Shown piece by piece: positions 44,791 to 56,000 of a stretch of 64,000 nucleotides of DNA. Under the pieces are notes generated by a model. It saw only the letters and a list, made by a program, of their open reading frames with translations, ran no database searches and was not told the origin of the DNA. The position numbers and the translations under genes were made by a program. Origin of the DNA: Streptomyces sp. NBC_01669 (GTDB lineage Bacteria > Actinomycetota > Actinomycetes > Streptomycetales > Streptomycetaceae); NCBI RefSeq assembly GCF_026339735.1, contig NZ_JAPEQG010000001.1, forward strand, positions 1,240,001 to 1,304,000, given 5' to 3'. The first letter of the stretch is position 1. Every line of letters begins with the position of its first letter.

Positions 44791-47700
44791 GCTACACCTA
44801 CGACTCCTTCGCCAACCGTGGCGAGTACCTCTCCGCGCACTACTTCAGCGAGGAACTGGAGAACACACTCAAGAAGAAGACCGCGGGCGACGAGGGCCTG
44901 TTCACCCTCTGGACCACCCGGGAGACCGACGAGCTCGACCCGCGGCCCACTCCGCGCGAGGCACTGCCCAGGCTCCGCGGCGACTACCAGGCCACCATCC
45001 GCCCGTTCCTCGCCGCGCGTGCGAAGGAGGAGCAGGAACTCATCGGAAGCACGTACGACGACCCGTCCGGCGCGTGGCCCGAACGCGTCTCTGCCTGGCA
45101 CACCCAGGTGCTTGCCGCCCTCGGCTACGAAGGGACGGCCGAGAAGTCGCGTCCGCTCGCCGTGCACAGCGCGGGCAAGGAGTACGAGGTCCAGACCGCC
45201 TGGCACGGCGACGGCATCGTCGCGCTCGACTGTGGCTGGACCGAGCGCCTCGACGACGCGCTGGATACCGACGGCGGATCCGGACGCCTCCTCCACCCCC
45301 TCAAGACGGCGGACGGCCTGATCGAGGCCGGCCAGAAACTCGCCGGGTGGCTCTTCCAGAGCGAGCTGTACGAGGCCGGCGGCGACGCACCTCGCTTCGT
45401 CCTGCTCCTGTGCGGCGGCGTCCTCGTCCTCGCGGACCGCAACGCCTGGGCCGAAGGCCGCTACCTGGCCGCCAATCTGGACGCGGCCTTCGCCCGCAAC
45501 GACCTCGCCAAGTCCGGCGAACTGGCCCTCCTTGCCGCCCTCTTCTCGCACGACCTGCTCGCACCACGCGCCGACGGCAAGGGCCGCCGCATCGACGCCA
45601 TCGTCAAGGCGTCCCGCGACAACGCCGTCGGCGTCAACTCCGAGCTGCGCAAGGGACTCCAGCGCTCCGTCGAGATCATCGCCAACGAGGTCCTCGCCCG
45701 GCTGCGTGAGACGGGCGTCGAACCGCGCGACATCGAGGACCTCACCCAGGGCCCGTTCGCCCGGCAGCTCACCCGCGAGTCCCTGCGCTACCTGTACCGC
45801 ATTCTGTTCCTCCTGTACGCCGAGGCCCGCCCCGAGCTGGGCATCCTGCCCGCCGACGACTCGACATACGAGGCCGGCTACTCGGTCGCCCGGCTGCGCG
45901 AGCTAGTTGCAAGGGAGCGGAAGCTCGTCGACGAGGAGAGCCGCAACGGCTTCCACCTGTACTCGTCACTCGACGTCCTCTTCAACAAGGTCAACTTCGG
46001 GCACCGTTCGCACGGCACCGAGCAGGGAGACCACCTCCCCGCCGAGCAGCGCAGCCAAGGGCGCGGCCTCCGCTTCGAGGCGCTGCGCAGCGAACTGTTC
46101 GACCCGAAGAGCATCACCCTCATCGGCAGCCAGATCCTCGACCCCGCCTGGGACGAGGACGGGAGCACGGATCCTCTGTGGCTCGACCTGCGGCTGCGCA
46201 ACGAGGCCCTGCACGAGGTGCTGCGGCTGCTCACCATGAAGGAGGCGGGAACGAAGGGGCGGCAGGGCGGCTTCATCTCCTACCGCAACCTCGGCATCAA
46301 CCAGCTCGGAGCCGTATACGAGGGCCTGATGTCCTACACCGGTCTCATCGCCGACAAGGAGCTCGCCGAGGTCGCAAGACCGGGCGAGAAGCGGGGCGGC
46401 AAGCAGTACGGCGATCCGGAGAAGGGCTCGTGGCTGATTCCCGCGGACCGGCTGAGCGACTACCCAGAGAACACCCGGGTCGTCTACTCCGCCCAGGACA
46501 CCGAACAGCAGGGCCTTCGCGGTCCGAAGAAGTACGCGGTGGGCGAGTACGTCTACCGGCTGGCCGGACGCGATCGCGAGACGTCCGCCTCGTACTACAC
46601 GCCGGAGTCGTTGACGAAGGTCACCGTCGAACTGGCTCTCAAGCACCGGCTCACGGACGAGACGCGGGCTAGCGACCTCCTGAAGTACACGATCTGCGAG
46701 CCCGCGCTCGGCTCCGGCGCGTTCCTCAACGAGGCGATCAACCAGGTCGCCGACGAGTACCTCAAGCGGCGGCAGGAGGAGCTCGGCGTCAGCCTGGACA
46801 CGTCGAAGGCGCTGGACGCGAAGCAGAAGGTCAAGGCGTACATCGCGCTGCACAACGCGTACGGCATCGACCTGAACGCGACGGGCGTCGAGCTCGCCGA
46901 GGTGTCGCTGTGGCTGAACACCATGCACCCCGGTATGCGCGCACCATGGTTCGGACTGCACCTGAGGCGCGGCAACTCGCTAATCGGAGCGCGGCGATGG
47001 GTGTACGAAGCGGACCGCATCAAGAATGAGCGGACCGTCGGAGGTACGACGCCGGTCAAGTTGCCGTTCCGCGACACGGAGGGCGATGGCGCGGAGCAGG
47101 CGCTGCCCGAAGGGGCGGTGCACCAGTTCCTGCTGCCCACGCCGGGGTGGGGCGCGGTCGCCTTGGTCAAACCAGCAAATCCTGCGGGCAATCTCATCGG
47201 GCAGTCGGCCAAGCCGGAACTCGACCGACTTGCTGAGTGGCGAAAAGCAGTAGGCGCCAAACCGAAGGCCACGGGTGGCAAAGGGAGCCAGCTCGCGCGG
47301 CTACAGGAGGCGGCCAAGCGTGTGGAGTTCCTGTGGCAACTCGTCGCCAAGCGGATGGAGCTGAGTGAGCGCGAGATTGCCCGCACTATCGACGTGTGGG
47401 GGGCCGGGCGGGAGGAGGATGCGGAGGAGTACGCGTTCCTACGCCGTGACAAAAGGAACGTGGAGGGGGACTCCTTGCCACTGACCAAGGAGCAGGTCTT
47501 CCAGGACTTGTTCGACGCAGAAGGTTCTCCCTACTGGCGGCTCAAGCAGGTCATGGACGCGTGGTGTGCGTTGTGTTTCTGGCCGCTGGACCAGGTGGGG
47601 CTGCTCGACGGGATGGACGCGGAGTACGAGACGTCGCCGGTGGTGACGGTCGATGCGCTGTTGTCGTCGGGGGTGCCGCAGGTAGGCGAAGTGGAACCTG

Positions 47701-50060
47701 CGCCTGAACCTCAGTACGTCGAGAGCGGGTTGCTGTTCGCTCTGAACGGGGACCAGTTGGCCCTCGGAGAGCGCGCGGACGCGAGTGAACTGGTCGAGAA
47801 GACGCAGGTTAAGAAGCGTCGCACGCCGTCGACGCCGAAGAAGGGCGGCGGAACGGCAGAGCGCCGCCCCGTCATCGCTCTGAAGGACCTGGCCGACTGG
47901 CTTGCTTTCCTGGAATCCATGGTTGGTACGGGCCCGGTCCCGGAGGAAACATTCGCCACCTCCGTTGACTCCCTGGAGGAGCTGAAGGCCCTCGAAGGGG
48001 CCATCCAGGGCGAGATGGGCATGGACGATGCTCGAAAGGCCGTGGAGACGCGATACCCGTGGATGCGGGTAGTGCGTGATATCGCGAAGGAACAGGGGTT
48101 CCTGCACTGGGAGCTGGACTTTGCGGGAGTATTCTCAAGTGAAGTGGGAGGTTTCGACCTCCAGGTCGGGAACCCGCCTTGGGTGGAGATCAAGTTCAAC
48201 CGGACAGCCAGTTTCTCCGAGTTCGAACCCGACCTGACACTGCAGGAGAGCCTTACCAAGGAGCGCGAGGCAGAGTTGCGCGATCGTGTCTTGCAGGTGC
48301 CCGAATGGCGCATCCGGGTACTCCGAGACGCGGCCACGGACACGGCACTGGCGAGCTTCTACTCCAGTGCGGTCGTGTACCCGATCCTCGCGGGGACACC
48401 GGCGCACCTGCACTCGCGCTTCATGAGCCAATGTTGGGACCATGCGGCCGCAACGGGTGCCATTGGGCTCGTACACCCCGATGGTCACCTGAAGGGGAAG
48501 CAGAACCGGCACATCCGTGCGGAAGCGTATCGACGGCTGCGCGTGCACGGAGCCTTTGTGAATGCCTCGAATTGGGCCTTCCCGCGACCTGTTGGAGACA
48601 AGAAGGACTTTGCAGCCAACATCTACGGCCCTCGTCAAGAGGTCAACTTCAAGCACCTAAGCTTCCTCTACAGGGCCGATGTGCTCACAGATTCCCTGCG
48701 GCACGACGGATCTGGTCCGGAACCGGGTCTAAGGTTCGACGGGCAGTACGACACCCGGCCGCACCGGGCGCGGATCATCAACGTGAACACAGAGACTCTC
48801 TCCCTGTGGAGTGAGCAGCAAGGCGGCGAGTTCCCGGCGGCGGAGGCGGAGATGATGTATCCGCTGACGCAGAGTGAGCAGAATGCGGTCGCTCTGATGG
48901 CGAAGTACCCCATCCGGCTCTCCCGCGACGAGATCAGCATGAGCCGTGGCTACGACGAAGAGCGCGACCGTACTGCGGGATACATCAACTACCGCAGCCA
49001 GCGTCCGGATTCCTGGGATGAAGCGATCCTGCACGGCCCGCATATCGGTCCTGGAACACCCTTCTGTAAGGAAGACCCCGAACTCAAATCAGAGGGGGCG
49101 CGGATCGATCTGACCGCAATTCCAGCCGACTTCATTCCCGCCACCAAGATGGCCAGGTCATGCGATCGGGACAGGTTTGAGTCCATGGCTATGGTATGGA
49201 GGGACTGGCAGGGGCAGCCGCATGCCCGCCACTATCGCTTGGCCTTCCGGCGCCGGAACGACGGGAAGACGGAGAGGGTTCTGCAAGCCGGGATCATTCC
49301 TCCAGGTCCCACCCATGTTAACGGTGTCCACAGTCTTGCCTTTCGGAGTCGCCAGCATCTGCTGCTGGTCTCCGGTTTCTGGTCGGCGATTCCGCTGGAC
49401 TACATGCTGCGTGCCTTCGGGATGAAGGACCTGTACGAGGCCGGTGCCCAGCGGCTTCCCGCTCCGTCTCCGGACCACCCGCTGGCGAGGGCCCTGGCCC
49501 TCAGGTCGGCCCGCCTGAGCTGTCTCTCAAGTGCCTACGCTGACCTGTGGGAGTCGGAGTTCCGCTTCTCATGGCTCTGCGAGGAGTGGGCAATTCCGTG
49601 GACGAGGCTGCGCCCACTGAACGCGATGGAACCCCGGTGGTCGTGGAGCACACCACTGCGCACGGAGTTCGAACGCCGCGCCGCGCTCGTTGAGCTCGAC
49701 GCGCTGGCCGCTGTGTGGATGGGGCTTCCCGCAGACGCACTGATCGCCGCGTACCAAGCACGCCTGGACGTGCTGTCTGGCCGTGAAGAGCAGATGTACT
49801 TCGACGCGCACGGACGGCAACTTGCCGCAGATAGGTGGGTTTTCGGCACCGGGCAGACCAGCGAGCATTGGAAGGCTCTGGTGGAGCATCTGGCAGCACC
49901 CGACGCCAGCCCCGTCCCGGACGGCTACACCGCCCCCTTCTACAAGGCCGACCGCGAGCGTGAGATGCGCGCCGCGCACGCCTACTTCAAGCAGCGCCTC
50001 GATGAAACCGTCGCCCAGGGTCTGTGGGACCCGGAGACCATGGAGGTTCCGACCCGATGA
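44787..50060 (+). CDS. large adenine-type DNA methyltransferase (DrmMI/type IIG-like)
   Basis: 1757 aa, ATGA overlaps on both sides. Motif I CEPALGSGAF near residues 635-645, preceded by SASYYTPESLTK (a typical target-binding lead-in), and motif IV NPPW at 1129-1132. About 490 residues separate them, an unusually long insertion. The N-terminal 600 aa is a helical region (FALCD-type, EARPELGILP) seen in type IIG and DISARM MTases, and the C-terminal 600 aa probably recognises the target. It likely methylates adenine N6 to mark self DNA. No nuclease motif is obvious at the N-terminus, so cutting may lie elsewhere in the operon. Confidence 0.8.
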   Translation: MSYTYDSFANRGEYLSAHYFSEELENTLKKKTAGDEGLFTLWTTRETDELDPRPTPREALPRLRGDYQATIRPFLAARAKEEQELIGSTYDDPSGAWPERVSAWHTQVLAALGYEGTAEKSRPLAVHSAGKEYEVQTAWHGDGIVALDCGWTERLDDALDTDGGSGRLLHPLKTADGLIEAGQKLAGWLFQSELYEAGGDAPRFVLLLCGGVLVLADRNAWAEGRYLAANLDAAFARNDLAKSGELALLAALFSHDLLAPRADGKGRRIDAIVKASRDNAVGVNSELRKGLQRSVEIIANEVLARLRETGVEPRDIEDLTQGPFARQLTRESLRYLYRILFLLYAEARPELGILPADDSTYEAGYSVARLRELVARERKLVDEESRNGFHLYSSLDVLFNKVNFGHRSHGTEQGDHLPAEQRSQGRGLRFEALRSELFDPKSITLIGSQILDPAWDEDGSTDPLWLDLRLRNEALHEVLRLLTMKEAGTKGRQGGFISYRNLGINQLGAVYEGLMSYTGLIADKELAEVARPGEKRGGKQYGDPEKGSWLIPADRLSDYPENTRVVYSAQDTEQQGLRGPKKYAVGEYVYRLAGRDRETSASYYTPESLTKVTVELALKHRLTDETRASDLLKYTICEPALGSGAFLNEAINQVADEYLKRRQEELGVSLDTSKALDAKQKVKAYIALHNAYGIDLNATGVELAEVSLWLNTMHPGMRAPWFGLHLRRGNSLIGARRWVYEADRIKNERTVGGTTPVKLPFRDTEGDGAEQALPEGAVHQFLLPTPGWGAVALVKPANPAGNLIGQSAKPELDRLAEWRKAVGAKPKATGGKGSQLARLQEAAKRVEFLWQLVAKRMELSEREIARTIDVWGAGREEDAEEYAFLRRDKRNVEGDSLPLTKEQVFQDLFDAEGSPYWRLKQVMDAWCALCFWPLDQVGLLDGMDAEYETSPVVTVDALLSSGVPQVGEVEPAPEPQYVESGLLFALNGDQLALGERADASELVEKTQVKKRRTPSTPKKGGGTAERRPVIALKDLADWLAFLESMVGTGPVPEETFATSVDSLEELKALEGAIQGEMGMDDARKAVETRYPWMRVVRDIAKEQGFLHWELDFAGVFSSEVGGFDLQVGNPPWVEIKFNRTASFSEFEPDLTLQESLTKEREAELRDRVLQVPEWRIRVLRDAATDTALASFYSSAVVYPILAGTPAHLHSRFMSQCWDHAAATGAIGLVHPDGHLKGKQNRHIRAEAYRRLRVHGAFVNASNWAFPRPVGDKKDFAANIYGPRQEVNFKHLSFLYRADVLTDSLRHDGSGPEPGLRFDGQYDTRPHRARIINVNTETLSLWSEQQGGEFPAAEAEMMYPLTQSEQNAVALMAKYPIRLSRDEISMSRGYDEERDRTAGYINYRSQRPDSWDEAILHGPHIGPGTPFCKEDPELKSEGARIDLTAIPADFIPATKMARSCDRDRFESMAMVWRDWQGQPHARHYRLAFRRRNDGKTERVLQAGIIPPGPTHVNGVHSLAFRSRQHLLLVSGFWSAIPLDYMLRAFGMKDLYEAGAQRLPAPSPDHPLARALALRSARLSCLSSAYADLWESEFRFSWLCEEWAIPWTRLRPLNAMEPRWSWSTPLRTEFERRAALVELDALAAVWMGLPADALIAAYQARLDVLSGREEQMYFDAHGRQLAADRWVFGTGQTSEHWKALVEHLAAPDASPVPDGYTAPFYKADREREMRAAHAYFKQRLDETVAQGLWDPETMEVPTR

Positions 50061-53000
50061 GGCCGACGCTCGAAGCGCAGGGGCTGAAGGAGAGCCTGCT
50101 TCAGTACCTGTCCACGACCTACGGTCTCGCGGACGAGGGTGCTCGTAAGGCGTTGGAGGCGTTCCTCGGGAACGAGACGACGGGCATGTTCCGGGGCCCG
50201 TACCTCCGTCTCCGTACGCCTTTCAGCCGTGCCGAGGACGGCTGGCAGCAGCACCTGGACTGGCGGCGTACCGACGGCTGGTCTCCCTACGCGCACCAAG
50301 CCCGCGCGTTCGCCCGCCTGACCAGCAAGGATGGGCACACACCGCAGCCCACCCTCGTCACCACCGGCACCGGGTCGGGGAAGACCGAGTCGTTCCTGTA
50401 TCCCGTCCTTGATCACTGCGCCCGGGAGCGGGCAGCCGGCAGCAACGGGGTCAAGGCCGTCTTCCTCTACCCGATGAACGCCCTCGCCACCGACCAGGCG
50501 GGCCGTATCAACGACCTGCTCACCGAGTACGACGAGTTGAGCGGCGTACGCGCCGGGCTGTACATCGGGGACAAGGCGGCGACGCACTACGACAGGGTCT
50601 ACACCCGTCGTCAGGACATGCAGCTGTCGCCGCCGGACATCCTGATCACGAACTACAAGATGCTGGATCTGCTCCTCCAGCGGGCGTCGGACGCACCGCT
50701 GTGGGAGAGCAGCGACATCCGGTACGTCGTGGTCGACGAGTTCCACACATACGACGGCGCGCAGGGCACCGATGTCGCCATGCTGCTGCGTCGGCTTGCC
50801 TCCGCCGTCGGGGCGACTCGGGAGGGCGAACCGCTCGGGTCGATCACGCCCGTCGCGACTTCCGCGACGCTCGCGTCCGGCACCGACGAGGACGGGGTGC
50901 GCCGGCTCCTGGACGTGGCGACCCAGGTGTTCGGCAGCACGTTCACCGCGGACGCGATCGTCGGTGAAGACCGTTTGACGGTGGATGAGTTCATCCCGGA
51001 CGCCAAGTTCCTGCCTGGGCAGGTGCCGGCGCCCGAAGCGCTTACCGTGCTGCCCGATCCGGCCTCCGGTCCTGACGCGCTCGGCGATCTCATCGAAGCC
51101 GTCACTGGCGCCCGTATCACCGACCCGGTCGCCCTCGGTGCCGCGCTGAAACGGAACCGGCTGACATACGCGGTACTCAAGGCGTTCGACGGCTCGGTGC
51201 ACACGTACGACGAGGTTCTCGACGTGATGCGCCGCAGCGGGGCGAAGGCGTGGGACGAGGCGATCACGACGCGGCCGCAGATCGCCGCCTCCGCCCTCGC
51301 CCGGTTCGTGGCGCTTCTGTCCATGGCGCGCGACCCGGACGCGCCGGACGGGATGAGCCGCCCGCTTGTACAGGTCGAAGTGCACCAGTGGGCCCGGTCC
51401 GTGACGCGGATGCTGCGGGGTGTACTGCCGTGGCCGAGAGCGGAGTTCGCGTGGGACGCGGCCGGGTCCGCGCGGCAGCCGCGTGCCACCCCTGACACCA
51501 CCACGTCGCAGGACACCAAGGTGTTCCTGCCCGCCGTGTACTGCCGGGAGTGCGGCCGCTCCGGCTGGTCGGTTCTCGCGCCCGAGTCGGACTTCGAAGA
51601 GCTGGGCTTCGAGGCACACAAAATCCGCCGGGCCACCGTCACCGCCGCCAAGGCGAAGGTGCGCACGCTGGTCGCGGCCACCGACAACGAGGCACGCGAG
51701 GGCAACGGGCGCACCGCCATGGACCGGGCATCCCAGAAGTCGCTGACCACAGGCGGCGCGGGCGTCCTCATGGTCCTCGACGGGCAGACCCAGCGGCTGA
51801 GGCTGCCTGACCCGCAGGGCGACTACGACGACGAGGGCAACCCCCGGCCGGCCGGACCTGACTCGGCGTTCGTCCTTGTCCAGCTCGGCGACAACGCCGA
51901 ACGAGCCGCCAAGGACGACTGGTGCCCGGCCTGCGGTACGCACAACGCGATCCGCTTCGTCGGTACCGGCTCGGCGGCGCTGGCCGCTGCCTCCGTCACC
52001 CAGCTGTTCACCGGCGGGGAGATGGACAAGGAGCAGCGGGAGACGAAGACGCTAATGTTCAATGACTCGGTGCAGGACGCAGCGCACCGGGCCGGCTTCG
52101 TCGCGTCCCGGTCGTACACGTTCTCGCTGCGGGCGCTGTTCACCAAGCACCTGGCGGAGGAGCGGCCGCTCGCCCTGAACGACCTCCTCGCCGATGTCGT
52201 GGAGGCGACTACCGACCGGGAGACCCTGGCCGCCGTCGTGCCGCCGGACCTGCACGACGTCACGGGTGTGGCGCGGCTCCTCTCCGGTAAGGGGCGCGGA
52301 GGAGACCGCAGGACCTGGGACCTTATTGGGGAGCGGTTCGCGTTCGAGGCCGTGATGGAGTTCGGCCTGCGGTCCCGCAACGGACGCACCCTTGAGCTGA
52401 CCCGTACTGCGGCCGCCTGGGTGGGCATCGCCGACGAGCAGGCCGCCGTGGCGCTCGTTCGGGCCGCGCACGAGGAGTGCACGCAGCGCGGACTCCCCCT
52501 CACCGCGCACGACGACGCGCGCTATCTGGCCTTCCTGCGGGCCTTCCTGGAGCGGCTGCGGACGCGCGGCGCGGTTGGCCACCGGTGGCTGGAGAAGTAC
52601 CTGGAAGAAGCGGGCACCAGCCGGTTCTTCATCTGGGGCGGCCGGCCGCGCGGCATGAAGGCGTTCCCCCGGGGAGTGTCCGCGCCCAGCTTCCTACTCG
52701 CGCGCCCCAAGACGGGCAGCGAGTTCGACGTCGCAGCCGGGCGGCTTTCCTGGTACCAGACGTGGGCGCAGCGCTGCCTCGGCATGACGCGGGAACAAAC
52801 TGACGACTTCTGGGTGCGGCTGCTCCCCCGGCTCACCGACGCCGGGCTGATCGCGTCGGGCACACCGCGCGACACCGCGGCCCGCTTCCACGGACTGCAG
52901 CCGGGCGCCGTACAACTCCAACTCCTGTCGGACACGCAGGTCAACGAGGCGTACGTACGCTGCCCCAAATGCTTCTGGGAGCAGACCACGCACCCCGCTC

Positions 53001-56000
53001 TGCTCGCGCAGTACCACGGCCAGCCGTGCCCGGCCTACCGCTGCGCGTCCGGCCGTCTCGTGGCAGGAGACCGGTGGCTGGAGACCGTCGACCGGCACGA
53101 CCGGGACCGCGACTACCGCAACGACTACTACCGCGGCCTGTACCGGCGGGCCGGCACGTACCAGGTCATCACCGCCGAACACACCGGGCTGCTCACGCGT
53201 GCCCAGCGGGAGCGCACCGAGGATGCCTTCCGTAAGGGCGAGGGGTTCAACGACCCCAATGTGCTGTCCTGCACGCCCACCCTGGAGATGGGCATCGACA
53301 TCGGCGACCTGTCCGCCGTCGTCCTCGGCGCGCTGCCGCGCCGACCGGCCAACTATGCCCAGCAGGCGGGGCGGGCCGGGCGCCGTACCGGCAACGCGTT
53401 CCTGCTCACCATTCCCGACCGGTCCCGCCGTGACCTGTACTTCCTGGACCGGCCGCGCGACATGATCGACGGGCGGATCGTGCCGCCCGGCTCCTATCTC
53501 TCGGCCATCGAGATCCTGCGGCGCCAGTACACCGCGCACCTCCTCGACCTGGCCGCTCGCGGTCGGCTGCTGCGCGAGGACGGTAAGCCGCTGGCCGCCC
53601 TGTCGCGCCGGGTCGACGAGCTCTTCGGCCCTTCCGGCTATCTGGCCGACTTCATCGAGGCCGCTCTCGCCCACGGCGAGAATCTGGTCGCCGGTTTCCT
53701 CGCGCTCTTCCCGACCGGAGTGAGTGAGACTGCCAAGGCTGAGCTCGAGAAGTACGCGGTGCGCGGCCTCCGCAGTGCGGTGGAGAAGGCCGAGCGCGCG
53801 TGGGATGGCGACAACCAGAAGCTGCGCACCCGGATCCGTACGATCCGGGCTGCGATCGACGAACTCCGGGACGGCGACGAGGAACAGGCGCGCACCAAGG
53901 CCGAGTTGGAGGCGGAATTGCACGCCACCTCGAAGCAGGGCGCGGCCCGACAGCGCAGACCCGCCCAGGAAGTTCTGTGCGACCTCGGCCTGCTGCCCAA
54001 CTACGCCCTCATCGACGCCGTGACCACCCTGGACGCCACCGTCTACTGGCCCGAGGGCAAGACTGCCGAGGGACGCGACACCTACAAGTCGAGGTCGTAT
54101 CGCTATGAGAGGCCGCGCGCCTTCGCGCTGTCCGAACTCGCCCCCGGCAACACGTTCTACGCCGAGGGCTACAAGCACCGCATCACCGGCATCGACATTG
54201 TCACCGGCAAGGACCAGGACTGGCGGCACTGGCGGTTCTGCCCCTCCTGCGGCTACGTCCGCACCGAGAACGCCGAGAGTGACATCTCGCCCTGCCCGCG
54301 CTGCGCGGACACCGGCATCGCGGATTCCGGCAGCCTGCGGCAGATTGTTCAGCCAACCGTCGTCACCGCCCGCGACAAGCGGGAGGACGCCAGGATCGGC
54401 GACGAGAGCGACGACCGAGACCGCCGCTTCTACACGACCATCGACATTGTCGACATCGCCCCCGGCGACTTCGCGAAGCGCAAGTCCTGGCGGCACAAAA
54501 AGCAGATCTTCGGCGTCGACTACACGCGGCGTGCCGTCATCCGGAAGATCAACGCGGGCCCGCTCAGCATCGGGGCGCAGGAGAACGACCAGATCGCCGG
54601 GAAGCCCGTGCGGATCGCCCCGTTCCATGTGTGCACCGGCTGCGGAGCCGCGAGCGCAGACGGACGCCCCGTCTTCGACGACGACCGCGACGCCGTCGAC
54701 AACTCCGCCAACCGACAGCGTGCGCTGAAGCACCACACGCCCTGGTGCCCGCTGCGACGCGGCACGGCGGACGTGCCGCAGGAACCCGTATTGCTCGCCC
54801 ACGAGCTGACAACCGAGGCGCTGCGGATCCTGCTGCCCGCAGCGACGGTCCTCGTCGAGGAAAAGGTCCACTCCTTCCAGGCCGCCCTGCGGCTCGGCGT
54901 GGACGCTGCCTTCGGTGGCGACCCGCAGCACCTCGACACCACGCTCGCCACCATGCCCGACCGCGACACCGCCGAGAGGCGGCACTTCCTCGTCCTCTAC
55001 GACCGCCTCCCGCACGGCACCGGCTATCTCGACCGGCTCACCGACCCGGCCGCATTCCGGCAGGTCCTCGAAGACGCGCGGCGGCTCATGGTGGAGTGCC
55101 CCTGCCGGGAGGAGCGGGGGCCGGCCTGCCACCGGTGCTTGTACCGGTACACCGACGAACGACACATTGAATGCGTCTCCCAGCAGGCCGCCCTGGAGAT
55201 CCTCGACGAACTCCTCGGCACCGAGACCGATGACTGGGACACCGTTTCGGTCGGCAACACCGACCGGATCGGCCTTGACGGACAGGTCGAATCCGACCTT
55301 GAAGCCCGTTTCCTCAAGGCGCTGCGCGGCTGGTCTACACAGCGCAAGGACGCCGACCTGGACGAGAGCGGTGACAACAGCGGCTACCTGCGCCTGGACG
55401 AGGCCGGAACCGTCCACGGCTGGCGGCTGACTGCCCAGCGCAACGAGGGGTTCACCCGTACTGACTTCACCTTCGAACAAGCCGACAGCCCCAAGCAGAA
55501 GATCACCGTCTACCTGGACGGCCATCGCTTCCACGCCTCCCGCCGTCACAACCGGCTCGCCGGCGACGCCGACAAACGCAACCGGCTGCGCGCGGACGGC
55601 CGCATCGTCTTCCAGCTGACCTGGGACGACCTCGACGCCTTCGAGGGGGCGACGGGCACGGCACCAAGTGCGGCAGCGGGCCGGGAGCCGGCCGAGCCGG
55701 TGTGGCCGCCGTACCTGCGCAGCGCCCAGGACCTCGCCCGGCAGCTGCACACACAGGACAGCGACGACCTGTCCGCGAACGTCTTCACCGACCCAATGAG
55801 CATGCTCCTCGCTTATCTACGCAGCCCCGACGAGGCAGCCTGGGGCAAACGGGCATCGGCCGTGGTCGGCGGACTCCTCGGCACCAACAACGACCCACTC
55901 GTCGCCAACGGAACCCCAGAGCGGACGCGGCAGGTGCTCGATCAACTCCTGGACGCCTGGGGTCGCACCGACAGCATCGACCCGGTGCCAGTCCGGGACG

